NCBI RefSeq assembly: GCF_002095475.1
Contig: NZ_MLFR01000025.1
Coordinates: 23,114 to 87,113, forward strand
Source of the DNA: Pantoea rwandensis
GTDB taxonomy: Bacteria; Pseudomonadota; Gammaproteobacteria; Enterobacterales; Enterobacteriaceae
Length of the DNA: 64,000 nt
Direction: 5' to 3'
The translations under genes and the position numbers were made by a program. This document shows, piece after piece, positions 19,049 to 28,170 of the stretch. The notes beneath the pieces were generated by a model. That model made no database searches, was not told where the DNA came from, and worked only from the letters and a program-made list of their open reading frames with translations. The first letter of the stretch is position 1. Each line of letters opens with the position of its first letter.

Positions 19049-19114
19049 TTATTAATCTGCCCTATTCCCTGATTTTCCTTAAACCAGGGGTGCTTTTAGA
19101 TTAAGGATAATAAG

Positions 19115-20752
19115 ATGAACATCTCCCAGCGTCTTTTGCTGACTCTCTCTATGCTGTTTGGCGCCATCATCCTACAAGCGGTATTTGCTATCTCACTGCT
19201 TTCTGGATTTCAGGACCGTTTTGAATTTGTGCAAACCAACGCCATTCCTTCCATCAAGGACCTTGGTAAACTCATCGATCAAAGTAACCAACTGGCACTG
19301 ACGTTGTATAAGCATCAGAGCCAGATTCATGACAGCAATATGCCCGCCGTGGAGCAACAGATTGGTCAGCAAATCAATGGATTGAAAGCACTGACTGATT
19401 ACTACATGGCGAACGATATCTCTAGTGAAGAGGACAAGCGGCTGACCAATGTGGCTTTTGATCATATTCAACAGGTGGCCGCACAATTACCTGCATTCTT
19501 AACGGCTTCTCGCGCGCACCAAAATGAAGTCAGCTTAGATTTGCTTCAGAGTAATAACGGTATCGGCTCGGCAATTCGCCAAATGATCAGCGATTATCAA
19601 AAACAGCTGGCGCTGAACATTGCTATTGGTGATGAACTACGTGCTACCAATCGCAGTACCTTCCATTTTGTGTTGTGGGCCACCATCGCTGGGGTCACCG
19701 CCACGGTAGTAATATTTGGTCTGTTCTCGCTGTTTACCGTGATGCGTATTCGCCGCAGCTTGAGTGCCGTCGGCAAAGTGATGTTGACCGCCAGTGAAAA
19801 TCTGGACCTGACACTGAGCGCGGACGAGAGCCGTCGCGATGAAGTGGGTAATATGGCGCATTCATTTAATATCCTGATGCAGCGTGTCTCGGAATCACTC
19901 GCCTCCGTGCGCAGAGCCTCACAGTCTGTCAGCAGTGCTTCGGTACAGATCTCAGCGGGCAATGAGGATCTCTCGGCACGCACCGAGCAACAGGCCGCCT
20001 CGCTGGAACAAACAGCAGCCAGCATGACGGAGCTGAGTGAAACCGTGCGTCAGACCGCGGACAACACCCGCCAGGCGAGCCAGCTGGCGGCCAACGCCAG
20101 CGAGCTATCTGAGAAGAGCGGTACATCGCTCACCACCATGTTATCGACGATGGATGACATTCGCGGCAGCTCACGCAAAGTCACGGAGATCGTCTCGATC
20201 ATTGAAGGTATCGCCTTCCAGACCAACATTCTGGCACTGAATGCTGCTGTTGAAGCGGCACGCGCGGGTGAGCACGGTAAAGGCTTTGCAGTGGTCGCGG
20301 GTGAAGTGCGCAGCCTCTCGCAGCGCTCTAGCAATGCGGCACGTGAGATCAAAGCATTGATTGAAGAGTCGCACCGATTAACCGAAGCCGGTGCAAATCA
20401 GGCCAGCGATGTCGGCCGTAATATGGATGTGATGAATGATGCCATCCATCAGGTAAGCCAGTTGGTCGGTGAAATTGCTGCGGCGGCTGTTGAGCAGAGT
20501 CAAGGCATTGTGCAGGTTCAACAAGCCGTCAATCAGATGGATGATGTCACCCAGCAAAACGCCGCGCTGGTCGAGCAAGCCGCGTCAGCCTCGCAGTCAC
20601 TGCAGGAACAAGCGGGAACCTTGAATCAACTGGTGGGCAAATTCCATGTCAGCGATGCGATTGATGTACCACAGCCTGTTCTGCGTAAAATCTCACAGCC
20701 AAAACCTCAGCGTTTAACCGTGGTGAACGACGCCGACTGGCAGAGTTTTTAA
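19115..20752 (+). CDS. Methyl-accepting chemotaxis protein
   Basis: 545 residues. First membrane span at residues ~8-30, periplasmic four-helix sensing domain, second span near 186-211 (FVLWATIAGVTATVVIFGLFSLFTV), HAMP, then the long cytoplasmic coiled-coil with the invariant hairpin IAFQTNILALNAAVEAARAG (near residue 370). It ends ADWQSF, a good variant of the C-terminal xWxxF pentapeptide that binds CheR/CheB, so this is probably a high-abundance receptor able to recruit adaptation enzymes. Ligand unknown. It stands alone, with a sigma-28-like promoter upstream and a strong terminator downstream. Confidence 0.92.
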   Translation: MNISQRLLLTLSMLFGAIILQAVFAISLLSGFQDRFEFVQTNAIPSIKDLGKLIDQSNQLALTLYKHQSQIHDSNMPAVEQQIGQQINGLKALTDYYMANDISSEEDKRLTNVAFDHIQQVAAQLPAFLTASRAHQNEVSLDLLQSNNGIGSAIRQMISDYQKQLALNIAIGDELRATNRSTFHFVLWATIAGVTATVVIFGLFSLFTVMRIRRSLSAVGKVMLTASENLDLTLSADESRRDEVGNMAHSFNILMQRVSESLASVRRASQSVSSASVQISAGNEDLSARTEQQAASLEQTAASMTELSETVRQTADNTRQASQLAANASELSEKSGTSLTTMLSTMDDIRGSSRKVTEIVSIIEGIAFQTNILALNAAVEAARAGEHGKGFAVVAGEVRSLSQRSSNAAREIKALIEESHRLTEAGANQASDVGRNMDVMNDAIHQVSQLVGEIAAAAVEQSQGIVQVQQAVNQMDDVTQQNAALVEQAASASQSLQEQAGTLNQLVGKFHVSDAIDVPQPVLRKISQPKPQRLTVVNDADWQSF

Positions 20753-20759
20753 GGTTCCC

Positions 20760-20795
20760 CCTTCCTGCGCCGCGCGCGCAGGAAGGCTTTCTGTT
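20760..20795 (+). terminator. Rho-independent terminator after the chemoreceptor
   Basis: 11-bp perfect stem CCTTCCTGCGC/GCGCAGGAAGG with loop CGCGC, followed by CTTTCTGTT. Confidence 0.75.
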
Positions 20796-20831
20796 ACCCT
20801 TGGCGCTGATTCAGGGACGGGGGAACGCTCC

Positions 20832-21383
20832 ATGGCTGACAACAGCGACATCAAAACAGACATTCTCGAAGCCACACTCACAGTGATCATTAACCAGGGT
20901 GTACGCGGCACGACTTATCGTCGGGTAGCTGAACAAGCGGGCTTATCACCAGGCACCCTCACCTACCATTTTCCACAAACCGATATCCTGCTTATGGGCG
21001 CCTTTAGCCATATGGTGGATACCATTGCGCAATCTTTTCGTGACCGTATGCATGCCGCGCGCGACCGAGCCAGCGCCTGTGAAGCGGTAGTGGATCTGAT
21101 CTGTGGTGATATCTGGGCCAGCAAGCGTCATTTGGTGTTGAGTTTTGAGCTTTACTCGCTGGCCGCGCGTAAAGAGCCCTTCCGTGAACTGTTACAGCAA
21201 TGGATGCAACGCAGCCGCGCGTCCCTACATCTGTTTTTCTCAATGGAAACAGCCTGTTCACTGGACGCGCTGATTGAAGGGTTCACCATTCACAACCTGC
21301 TCAATAATACCCCGATCAGCCGCGCAACGATTCTTAACGCGGTACGCAATATCGCCGCGCAGGACGATAATCAGGCAAGCTAA
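20832..21383 (+). CDS. TetR-family regulator
   Basis: 183 residues; the ATG follows GGGGAACG. The N-terminal helix-turn-helix is typical: ILEATLTVIINQGVRGTTYRRVAEQAGLSPGTLTYHF (residues ~12-48). The C-terminal ligand-binding part is helical and short. The same-strand MFS gene starts about 80 bases downstream, with a perfect palindrome in the gap, so it most likely represses that exporter. The ligand is unknown. Confidence 0.85.
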   Translation: MADNSDIKTDILEATLTVIINQGVRGTTYRRVAEQAGLSPGTLTYHFPQTDILLMGAFSHMVDTIAQSFRDRMHAARDRASACEAVVDLICGDIWASKRHLVLSFELYSLAARKEPFRELLQQWMQRSRASLHLFFSMETACSLDALIEGFTIHNLLNNTPISRATILNAVRNIAAQDDNQAS

Positions 21384-21431
21384 ACGGAGAAATCTGCCTG
21401 TTCAGGTCTCGTCGATTTCTGTATTATCACC

Positions 21432-21447
21432 TCGTACACCTGTACGA
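21432..21447. promoter_or_regulatory. Palindrome, putative TetR-protein operator
   Basis: TCGTACA-CC-TGTACGA, a perfect 16-bp palindrome, located 15 bases before the ybjJ-like start and after the tetR stop. Position and symmetry fit an operator; a second copy before tetR was not found. Confidence 0.55.
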
Positions 21448-21461
21448 CAAAAGGGACAGTG

Positions 21462-22657
21462 ATGAATTTACAGCAACAGCTACGCGGCAAATGGGCGATT
21501 TACGGCCTGATGTTTTTACCCGGTTTCACCTGGGCTTCATGGGTTAGTCGCACGCCCTATATGCGTGACATTCTGCATGCCTCCACCGAGATGATGGGCC
21601 TGATCTTGTTCGGCTTTTCCTGTGGTTCCATGCTGTGCGTGTTGCTGGCAGGAAAATTAATCGCGCAATATGGCACCAGCCGCGTCATGCGCTATGGCTT
21701 TGTGCTGCTGCTGAGTGGCGTCGCAGCCATGTTAGCTGCCCTACTCCTGCATAACGCTTACGGGGTGTTCGCCAGCCTGGTGTTACTGGGCGGAGGGACA
21801 GCGTTAATCGATGTCGTGATAAACGTTGAAGGCGCAGCCTTTGAGCGGCTGATCGACAAGTCAATTATGACCACCATTCACGGCTTCTTTAGCTTTGGTA
21901 CGCTGATTGGCGCTCTGTCGGGTCTTGCGATGACGGCAGCGGATATCAGCATTAGCTGGCACTTTGCCGCCGTGGTGCTGGTGAACCTGCTGATCGTCTC
22001 CACGGCACTGCGTCATTTGCCCGCCACCAGCGACAGCGAACGACATGAACAGGATCACAGCGGAGGTTTCCTGGCGCAAGTTGGACGAGAGCTGCGCGAC
22101 CGCCAACTGCTCATCCTTGGGGTGGTGATTTTGGCCATGGCGCTGGCGGAAGGCTCTGCCAATGACTGGCTGCCGTTACTGATGATCGATGGTCATAATC
22201 TCAATCACACGCAAAGCACGCTGGTGTATGCGGGTTTCACTGCGGGCATGACCATTGGGCGTTTCCTGGGCGGATACGTAGTGGATCGCGTGGGTCGTGT
22301 ACTGGTATTACGTGCCAGCGCATTTTCAGCCGCCTTGGGTCTGGCAATGGTCATTTTTCCAACAATCAATGGCTGGCGGCAGCGGCGGTGTTGTTCTGGG
22401 GAATTGGCGCATCGCTTGGCTTCCCACTGACCGTTTCCGCTGCCGGCGACGGCCAAAACAGCGCGGTTCGCGTGACCATCGCCGCAACGCTTGGCTATCT
22501 GGCGTTTCTGGTGGGGCCACCGGGTTTGGGCTTTATTGGTGAACACGCGGGTTTGCGTATGGCGATGTTGCCGGTGCTGGTCATGGTGCTGCTGGCATTG
22601 GTGTGTGCGGGTGCGGCGGGTTCCAGAGACCTCAAAAAGGCTGATCAATCCATTTAA
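21462..22657 (+). pseudogene. ybjJ: MFS transporter, YbjJ-like, broken by a -1 frameshift
   Basis: ATG 21462 follows AAGGGACA. The first frame encodes about 300 residues of an MFS protein (IYGLMFLPGFTWASWVSRTPYMRDIL, GFVLLLSGVAAM, LGGGTALIDVVINVEG) but turns to an unlikely Arg/Cys-rich tail after IFPTIN and stops at 22430. The natural ending, WLAAAAVLFWGIGASLGFPLTVSAAG to the stop at 22657, lies in the next frame. Adding one T to the T run at 22354-22358 restores a continuous protein of about 398 residues similar to E. coli YbjJ. Either a pseudogene or, more likely, a sequencing error. Probable inner-membrane exporter under control of the preceding TetR gene. Confidence 0.82.
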
Positions 22658-22684
22658 ATAAAGCGGCCCAAAGGCCGCCTTATT
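22657..22684. terminator. Bidirectional terminator between ybjJ and the ClC gene
   Basis: AATAAaGCGGCC-CAAA-GGCCGCcTTATT: GC-rich 6-bp stem extended by AT pairs, with T-rich ends in both directions, between two convergent genes. Confidence 0.7.
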
Positions 22685-22693
22685 CCGCTGACA

Positions 22694-24469
22694 CTAAGCT
22701 GACTTGCGCAAACCTAAATAGCGCACTTTAAAGCTCTCCGCTTTTTGCGCCAGATAGCGCACGCGGAAAATATCATGGCGGGTGATCACCCCTTTCACCT
22801 CGCCTGAATCAACATCGGTGACCACCACCATGCCCACCTCTTCGCTGAATAAGTGGTCCGCGATATGGCTGCACAAGGTGTCGGGATGGGCGCTCATTTG
22901 TGGTTGGTCGCTCAGCAACTCCTGTAAGCTGATATCCATCGCACGCTGCTGCAGCTGCCAGTGGATCATCTCCTTACGTGACACCACCGCAATAAATCTG
23001 TCCTGCGCATCCACCACCGGATAATGGTGATGCGCATGTAAATCGCTCATCACAGCAATCACCTGTTGCAGAGGCGTTGAGCCCGGTAGCGTCGCTGGAG
23101 CGGCGGTCATAATTTGTCGCGCTTTGGTGGTCTCCAGCGTGTCGGTGGCATACTCCTGCACGATGTGATGTCCACGGCGCGCCAGTCGTTCCGTGAAAAT
23201 GGAGCGAGGCATCATTAAAACGCTCACCGCATAAGATGCCACAGCCGCCCCTAATGCTACGGGCAGCAGGTCAAAATGCCCGGTCACTTCCACCGCAAAC
23301 AGTGTCCCCGTTAACGGTGCTCGCATAGCCCCACTGAGAATACCGGCCATGCCCGCCATCACCAGCATGCCGCTGTAGCCGGGTAGCAGATGTGCCACCA
23401 CGGCACCCACCGCGCCACCAATGATCAGTAACGGGGCGACCACACCACCAGAAGTCCCCGAACCCAGCGAGATCAGCCAGACGATACTTTTGACCAGCAG
23501 CAGCGAAATGATGATGTTGATTGCCAGCGAGCCATCTAACAAATTCTGGATACTGACATAACCCGCACCCAGCACGCGTGGCTGAACAATGCCCCCAATA
23601 CCCACTGCCACGGAACCCAGCGCGGGCCACCACATCCAGTGAACTGGCAGCTGATGAAACCACTCTTCCAGCCGATACAGGCTTTTCGACAGCGCCACGG
23701 CGATAACGCCAGTCAAAGCACCAATACCCACCGCCACGATGAGTTGCATCGGTTGCAGATGAGTCACCCACTGGAAAGGGAAAATCGCGCCGGTGCCAAT
23801 CAGCGCGTTGCGCCAACACCAGGAGACCAACACCGCACTGACCACCGGAATAAAGCTGCGTGGCTTCCACTCAAACAACAGCACTTCCAGCGCCAGCAGT
23901 ACTGCTGCGACAGGAGCATTGAAGATGGCGGTCATGCCCGCAGCCGCGCCCGCCACCAGCAGGGTTTTACGTTCGGCCGCGCTGAGATGAAATAACTGAG
24001 CAAACAAAGAACCGATTGCGCCGCCAGTCATGATAATCGGCCCTTCTGCACCAAACGGGCCACCGCTACCAATCGATACCGCCGAGGAGAGCGGCTTAAG
24101 CACTGCCACCTTGGGTGACATGCGGCTTTCGCTGTAGAGAATTGCCTCAATCGCTTCTGGAATACCGTGGCCGCGAATTTTCTCCGAACCAAAACGCGCC
24201 ATGACGCCAATGATTAAGCTGCCCAGCACCGGTGCCGCAAGAATGTGAAGCGCGCCAGCGTTGCCCGGCATCACGTGCTCGGTGAACGAAAATTGGTGAT
24301 ACCAGAACAGATTGGTCATCAAGGCGATCAGGTGCAGCAGCACAATGGCACCGAACGCACCGCCGGTTCCTATCAGAATGCCCATCAGCGCGAGTATAAT
24401 CACTCGCTTCGTCACGGTGTGGTCAGAAAGTTTGGGCCGATGTGAGGAATCGGACAACGTGTCCCGCAT
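22694..24469 (-). CDS. ClC-family chloride protein with C-terminal CBS pair
   Basis: 591 residues; ATG follows AGGAG. Membrane domain (residues ~25-440) with SIGSGGP and GAEGP (gating Glu kept), GSGTSGGVVAPLL, then two CBS domains in the last ~150 residues (ending VVVTDVDSGEVKGVITRHDIFRVRYL). Aligning FNAPVAAVLLALEV with E. coli ClcA FNAPLAGILFIIEE puts Val at the internal proton-glutamate (E203) position, and the SIFTERLARRG stretch has Phe where related proteins have Tyr. Both changes point toward a chloride channel or uncoupled transport rather than a 2Cl-/H+ antiporter. CBS domains usually sense adenine nucleotides. Divergent from a MarR regulator. Confidence 0.88.
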   Translation of the reverse strand: MRDTLSDSSHRPKLSDHTVTKRVIILALMGILIGTGGAFGAIVLLHLIALMTNLFWYHQFSFTEHVMPGNAGALHILAAPVLGSLIIGVMARFGSEKIRGHGIPEAIEAILYSESRMSPKVAVLKPLSSAVSIGSGGPFGAEGPIIMTGGAIGSLFAQLFHLSAAERKTLLVAGAAAGMTAIFNAPVAAVLLALEVLLFEWKPRSFIPVVSAVLVSWCWRNALIGTGAIFPFQWVTHLQPMQLIVAVGIGALTGVIAVALSKSLYRLEEWFHQLPVHWMWWPALGSVAVGIGGIVQPRVLGAGYVSIQNLLDGSLAINIIISLLLVKSIVWLISLGSGTSGGVVAPLLIIGGAVGAVVAHLLPGYSGMLVMAGMAGILSGAMRAPLTGTLFAVEVTGHFDLLPVALGAAVASYAVSVLMMPRSIFTERLARRGHHIVQEYATDTLETTKARQIMTAAPATLPGSTPLQQVIAVMSDLHAHHHYPVVDAQDRFIAVVSRKEMIHWQLQQRAMDISLQELLSDQPQMSAHPDTLCSHIADHLFSEEVGMVVVTDVDSGEVKGVITRHDIFRVRYLAQKAESFKVRYLGLRKSA

Positions 24470-24550
24470 CTTGTTGCTCCTGGTTACATTATTGAAACGC
24501 GCAATTTAAATCGTAATGCGATATAAATTCAATTCAGAAAGGTTTTCAAC

Positions 24551-24958
24551 ATGTCACAACCCAAAATGAAAGATGCCGATTACGTGCTGCTGGCGGACTT
24601 CCGCGCCACCTTGCGCACCTTTATGGCCTTCAGTGAAACGCAGGCTCGCAGCGTAGGGTTAACGCCGCAACAGCACCAGGCTCTGCTGACCATTCGCGGT
24701 ACCGCGTTAGGTAACGCCACGGTCGGTTATGTGGCAGAGCGTCTGATGCTAAAACCGCACAGTGCGTCAGGCTTGTTAAGTCGTTTAGAAGAGGCGGGGT
24801 TGGTGCTACGCGAGCCAGATCAAACTGACCAGCGCAAAACCTTTTTGCGGTTGACGGCGGAAGCGGAGCAACTACTGGAGTCGCTCTCGCTGGCGCATCT
24901 GGAAGAGTTGAGCAACTTAAAACCGATGCTGCTGTCGATGATTAACCAATTCTGCTAG
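24551..24958 (+). CDS. MarR-family regulator
   Basis: 135 residues; the winged helix-turn-helix is seen in LTPQQHQALLTIRG, VGYVAERLMLKPHSASGLLSRLEEAGLVLREPDQTDQRKTFLRLT. It is divergent from the ClC gene with an 81-base gap containing the spaced inverted pair ATTGAA/TTCAAT, so it may control both. The effector is unknown. Confidence 0.85.
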   Translation: MSQPKMKDADYVLLADFRATLRTFMAFSETQARSVGLTPQQHQALLTIRGTALGNATVGYVAERLMLKPHSASGLLSRLEEAGLVLREPDQTDQRKTFLRLTAEAEQLLESLSLAHLEELSNLKPMLLSMINQFC

Positions 24959-24961
24959 ACG

Positions 24962-25297
24962 TTAGGCGGCAAGCATCAGTGGACTGAATCCATCGTTGGC
25001 TGCTTGCAGGCGCGGATCGCTCAGGCGATGCACAATGGTCAACAAGGTGCCACCGGCGTTATCTGGCGCGATCCTTAACGACACCTCGCTCTCCAGATAG
25101 GGAGGCGTATCATCGCGCATACGATAATGGATCGTTTTGCCAGGTTCACAGACAAGGGGTTCAACATCAGCTAATACCGCATCGGGCAGCCAGGCTTCCC
25201 GGTATTCGGCGATACTGATGGCGCGCCACACTTTCTCCGGTGGCGCGTCCAGTTGATACTCTTCAACGCGTTCGATCGCGGTCTCGGCTTCACTCAT
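24962..25297 (-). CDS. SRPBCC/AHSA1-like protein
   Basis: 111 residues. The helix-grip pattern opens with ERVEEYQLDAPPEKVWRAISIAEYREAWLP and continues through EPGKTIHYRMRD and GGTLLTIVHRLSD. Small START-like proteins of this type bind hydrophobic ligands. The start overlaps the ArsR stop by 4 bases, the common ArsR-SRPBCC arrangement in which the two are co-expressed. Slightly short for the family because the C-terminal helix is compact. Confidence 0.75.
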   Translation of the reverse strand: MSEAETAIERVEEYQLDAPPEKVWRAISIAEYREAWLPDAVLADVEPLVCEPGKTIHYRMRDDTPPYLESEVSLRIAPDNAGGTLLTIVHRLSDPRLQAANDGFSPLMLAA

Positions 25298-25608
25298 TGG
25301 TCCATATCCTTCAGCAAACTTTTCAGGGCATCAATGCGTGTCGGCCAAAACGCACGATACTTGGCTAGCCAGTTGACCAGAAACGTCATGCCAACCGGGT
25401 CGACTTCATAGTTCACAAACCGCCCTTGCCGCTCTTCACGCACCAGCCCCGCACACCGTAACACCGCGAGATGCTGAGACATCGCCGATTGGCTGATCTC
25501 CATCCCGTCGCGCAACGCCGTGGCATTCATGCGCCCCACCGACAGCTTTTCAAATATGGCACGGCGGGTCGGATCCGCCAGTGCTTTGAATATCGCATTT
25601 TCAATCAT
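25294..25608 (-). CDS. ArsR-family regulator
   Basis: 104 residues with the winged helix ALADPTRRAIFEKLSVGRMNATALRDGMEISQSAMSQHLAVLRCAGLVREERQGRFVNYEV. No Cys pair of metal-sensing ArsR proteins is present (a single Cys in LRCAG), so it is not an arsenic or zinc sensor. The co-translated SRPBCC gene suggests a small organic ligand. It ends 26 bases before the downstream end of the clpP-like gene, on the same strand. Confidence 0.82.
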   Translation of the reverse strand: MIENAIFKALADPTRRAIFEKLSVGRMNATALRDGMEISQSAMSQHLAVLRCAGLVREERQGRFVNYEVDPVGMTFLVNWLAKYRAFWPTRIDALKSLLKDMDQ

Positions 25609-25633
25609 GCTGATGACATTAGCATTGGCTTAT

Positions 25634-26245
25634 TTATGCAGCAAGATAATGTGCCGCAATTTCATGCTCGGAAACAATAACGTTGTGCACTAAACCGTAT
25701 TCCACCCCCTGCTCTGCACTCAACCAGAAATCACGCTGGGTATCCTGCTCAATTTTTTCGATCGGCTGCCCAGTGGCGTCAGCAAAAATGAGGTTAAGAC
25801 GGTTTTTCATACGCACGATCTCATTGCTGTAAATCTGCATATTGCTGGCCGGCCCTTGCATGCCACCGGAAGGCTGATGCAGCAGAAAGCGTGTGTTAGG
25901 CAACGCGTAACGATGCGCCTTTTTGGCCGCCACATAGATGAGCGCACCAGCACTGGCGACGCAGCCTGAACCGATCATAATCACGTCTGGCGCGATAAAG
26001 CGGATGGCATCAAAGATCATATCGCCGGATTCCGCATGACCGCCGGGGGAGTTGATGAAAATGGTAATAGGTAGGCTGTTGATCGCTGCAAGGATGTGTA
26101 AATGCTGTACCACCTCTTTCGCCATTTTTTCATCGACGGTTCCGGTGATAAAGATCTTACGGGCGTTGATCAGGTGTTCCATCAACGAGGGGTTCAGCGG
26201 TGCAGCAGCGGGCGGCTGAGGGGATTCGGTATTGCTGTAACGCAT
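25634..26245 (-). CDS. ClpP-like serine protease (second ClpP)
   Basis: 203 residues of the Clp protease proteolytic-subunit fold. Catalytic Ser in CVASAGALIYVAAKK, His in RFLLHQPSGG and Asp in DTQRDFWLSAEQG are all in place, so it should be active. It is not next to tig, clpX or lon, where the housekeeping clpP lies, and differs clearly from E. coli ClpP (LHILAAINSLPITIFINSPGG, VAAKKAHRYALPN). It starts with a Pro-rich stretch (SPQPPAAAPLNP) and no obvious propeptide site. It may form its own tetradecamer or mix with the main ClpP; the ATPase partner is not in the window. Confidence 0.85.
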   Translation of the reverse strand: MRYSNTESPQPPAAAPLNPSLMEHLINARKIFITGTVDEKMAKEVVQHLHILAAINSLPITIFINSPGGHAESGDMIFDAIRFIAPDVIMIGSGCVASAGALIYVAAKKAHRYALPNTRFLLHQPSGGMQGPASNMQIYSNEIVRMKNRLNLIFADATGQPIEKIEQDTQRDFWLSAEQGVEYGLVHNVIVSEHEIAAHYLAA

Positions 26246-26353
26246 AGGTTAGCTCCGCAAAAAGGATAGGCACCCAATTACATTAGCATTCACTTATCTA
26301 TTTGGCGAGAGTATGTGTTCAGAGGCGATGTTAGCGGGGTAATAAAGAGTAGG

Positions 26354-26378
26354 GTCAGGGCGCAAAGTGCACCCTGAC
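26354..26378 (-). terminator. Probable terminator of fliD
   Basis: Stem GTCAGGG/CCCTGAC enclosing a further GC/GC pair, 22 bases past the fliD stop. On the minus strand it is followed by CCTACTCTTTATT. Confidence 0.55.
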
Positions 26379-26399
26379 TCAGGCAGATTAGCAGGAGGA

Positions 26400-27809
26400 T
26401 TACTTCTTGCTGCTGGTGTTATCAAACTGCTGGGTAAGGTAACTACTGGTGTTATTCAACACGCTAACCAACTTATCCAGATTGGTAAACTGGGCTTTGT
26501 AACGCGCAATCTTGTCATCAATACGCTTGCTCGCCACATTGTATTGGTCGGTCAGTTGGTTGAGCTTTTTACTGATACTGTCAGTCGCCCCTTGCAAGAC
26601 CCCTTTACTACTCAGGAATGTACTTAGCGTGGTATCCAGCACGGTAGTGACACCGGTTTTCTTGCCATCACCGGTATACATATCTCGAATTGCTTCTGGT
26701 TTTACCTGCAGTGCATTCGCCAGCTTCGTCGCATCCAGCTTTAATTGGCCATTAGTTGGGTCAGTGGTGATACCCGCTTGGCTCAACGTCTTATACACTG
26801 CCGACCCTGAGGCATTCGCCAGAATACTTTTCAGCTGCGTCTGAATGTTGCGTAAGGTGCCATCACCCAGCAATGCGCCGTTTTTGCTGTCCGGATCCGC
26901 ACCTGCATCAACCGCTGTGTATTTGGTCAGGCTCGCCATGGAGTCCTGCAGCGAGTTATAGGCTGTTACCCATTCAGTGATCGCCGTCTTCGCTTTGTTG
27001 GTATCACTGCTCACCGTCAGCGTTTGGTTGCCGCTGGTTTTATCATTCAGCTTCAGGGTAATCCCTTCCACCGCATCGCTAATGGTGTTGCTGCTGCTAA
27101 CAATCGACACATTGTTAACCGTCAAACTGGCATTCTGAGCTTCCACACTCTGTGTCATGCCACTACTGGCTATGTCTGCTGCATCGAAACCGATGAAGCT
27201 GTGCAGCGTGTCATCGCCGGTCACGCTCAGGGATTTCAGGGCATGGTCGGTACCCGTCGCCGTGGAGGTTAATGACAGACGATACTCGGTGCTGGACACC
27301 TTAATCAGGCTGGCACTGACACCCGCATCTGATTTGTTAATGGTGTCGCGAATCGCGGAAAGCGAAGTCTGATCTTTGGTCAGGGTAATACTTTTCTCTT
27401 TCCCTTCCGCCGTGACAAATTTCAGGGTACGAGAGGCCGCATCACCCCCGATTGCCGCTTTAATATCGGTTTTGGGCGCACTGGTTAACGTTTGTGATTG
27501 TGCCAAATGATCGACAGCAATGGTGTATTTGCCCGTTAACGCATTGCCATTGGTATCGGCACTAAAAGCGGTCGAACTCGCCGTGGTGCTGGTGGCGGTA
27601 TACAAGGCGGCGTCTTTTAATTTGGTGTTTGCCGTCTGGAAAGCTTGAATGGCGGTTTTAAGCGTGCCGTAAGCAGAAAGCTTTGCCGTTGCAGCCGATT
27701 GCTGTTTTGAAATCGGCGTCAAAGATTGCTTTTCCGCGCTGGTTAACGCCGCCAGCGTATCACTCAATTTCATGCCAGAACCGACGCCTAAACTTGATAT
27801 CCCGGTCAT
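26400..27809 (-). CDS. fliD: Flagellar filament cap protein FliD, isolated copy
   Basis: 469 residues from ATG 27809, which has AGGAG 8 bases upstream; the GTG at 27818 touches that site and is rejected. The N-terminus (GISSLGVGSGMKLSDTLAALTSAEKQSLTPISKQQSA) and the C-terminal coiled-coil (KLNQLTDQYNVASKRIDDKIARYKAQFTNLDKLVSVLNNTSSYLTQQF) are the conserved D0/D1 parts of hook-associated protein 2; the middle is variable, Ser/Thr-rich and exported. FliD caps the growing filament and folds flagellin. Normally it sits between fliC and fliST; here it is alone with its own sigma-28 promoter and terminator. Confidence 0.9.
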   Translation of the reverse strand: MTGISSLGVGSGMKLSDTLAALTSAEKQSLTPISKQQSAATAKLSAYGTLKTAIQAFQTANTKLKDAALYTATSTTASSTAFSADTNGNALTGKYTIAVDHLAQSQTLTSAPKTDIKAAIGGDAASRTLKFVTAEGKEKSITLTKDQTSLSAIRDTINKSDAGVSASLIKVSSTEYRLSLTSTATGTDHALKSLSVTGDDTLHSFIGFDAADIASSGMTQSVEAQNASLTVNNVSIVSSSNTISDAVEGITLKLNDKTSGNQTLTVSSDTNKAKTAITEWVTAYNSLQDSMASLTKYTAVDAGADPDSKNGALLGDGTLRNIQTQLKSILANASGSAVYKTLSQAGITTDPTNGQLKLDATKLANALQVKPEAIRDMYTGDGKKTGVTTVLDTTLSTFLSSKGVLQGATDSISKKLNQLTDQYNVASKRIDDKIARYKAQFTNLDKLVSVLNNTSSYLTQQFDNTSSKK

Positions 27810-27842
27810 CCCACTCACTCCTGTTATTTTGACGTTACGGTA

Positions 27843-27869
27843 CTATCGGCGACTTAAGGCAAACCTTTA
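27843..27869 (-). promoter_or_regulatory. Sigma-28 (FliA) promoter of fliD
   Basis: Minus strand TAAAGGTT (27869-27862), 11 bases, GCCGATAG (27850-27843). This matches the FliA consensus TAAAGTTT-N11-GCCGATAA at 14 of 16 positions with exact spacing, 34 bases before the fliD start. Confidence 0.85.
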
Positions 27870-28103
27870 ATGAAAACCTGATCATTTCTTTACGTTATCC
27901 TTACGAATAACCTTACCTATCGCCCGGATTTGGTGCAAATGCCCGCCCCACGCCCCTTGCAGGGGATTTGCTATGCAGACAGTTTCTTTACGTTTCGCAT
28001 TTAGCCGAGGCATTTTGCGCATCTTAACGTGACAAGTTTTGGCAAAAGCACGCATTTAACCCCGAATATTCTTTATTGCGCTTAGCCTGCCACAGCGCAA
28101 AAA

Positions 28104-28119
28104 CATGATGTAACTCACA
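28104..28119. promoter_or_regulatory. CRP-like site upstream of bglG
   Basis: CATGA-TGTAAC-TCACA matches TGTGA-N6-TCACA at 8 of 10 positions. A similar 8/10 site (CGTGA-AGCAAG-TCAAA) lies at 32610-32625 before bglF. Catabolite control of beta-glucoside genes is common, so both are plausible but unproved. Confidence 0.4.
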
Positions 28120-28170
28120 TATCACGGCTATCCCGCTTGTCGGAATTACGTAGCCGCTTATGATCCTGCC

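Noticed and set aside
23271..23870. 199-residue frame within the ClC gene
   Set aside because: Shadow of the ClC coding sequence in another frame of the same strand; its composition is Trp/Arg/Gly-rich and unlike a protein family.
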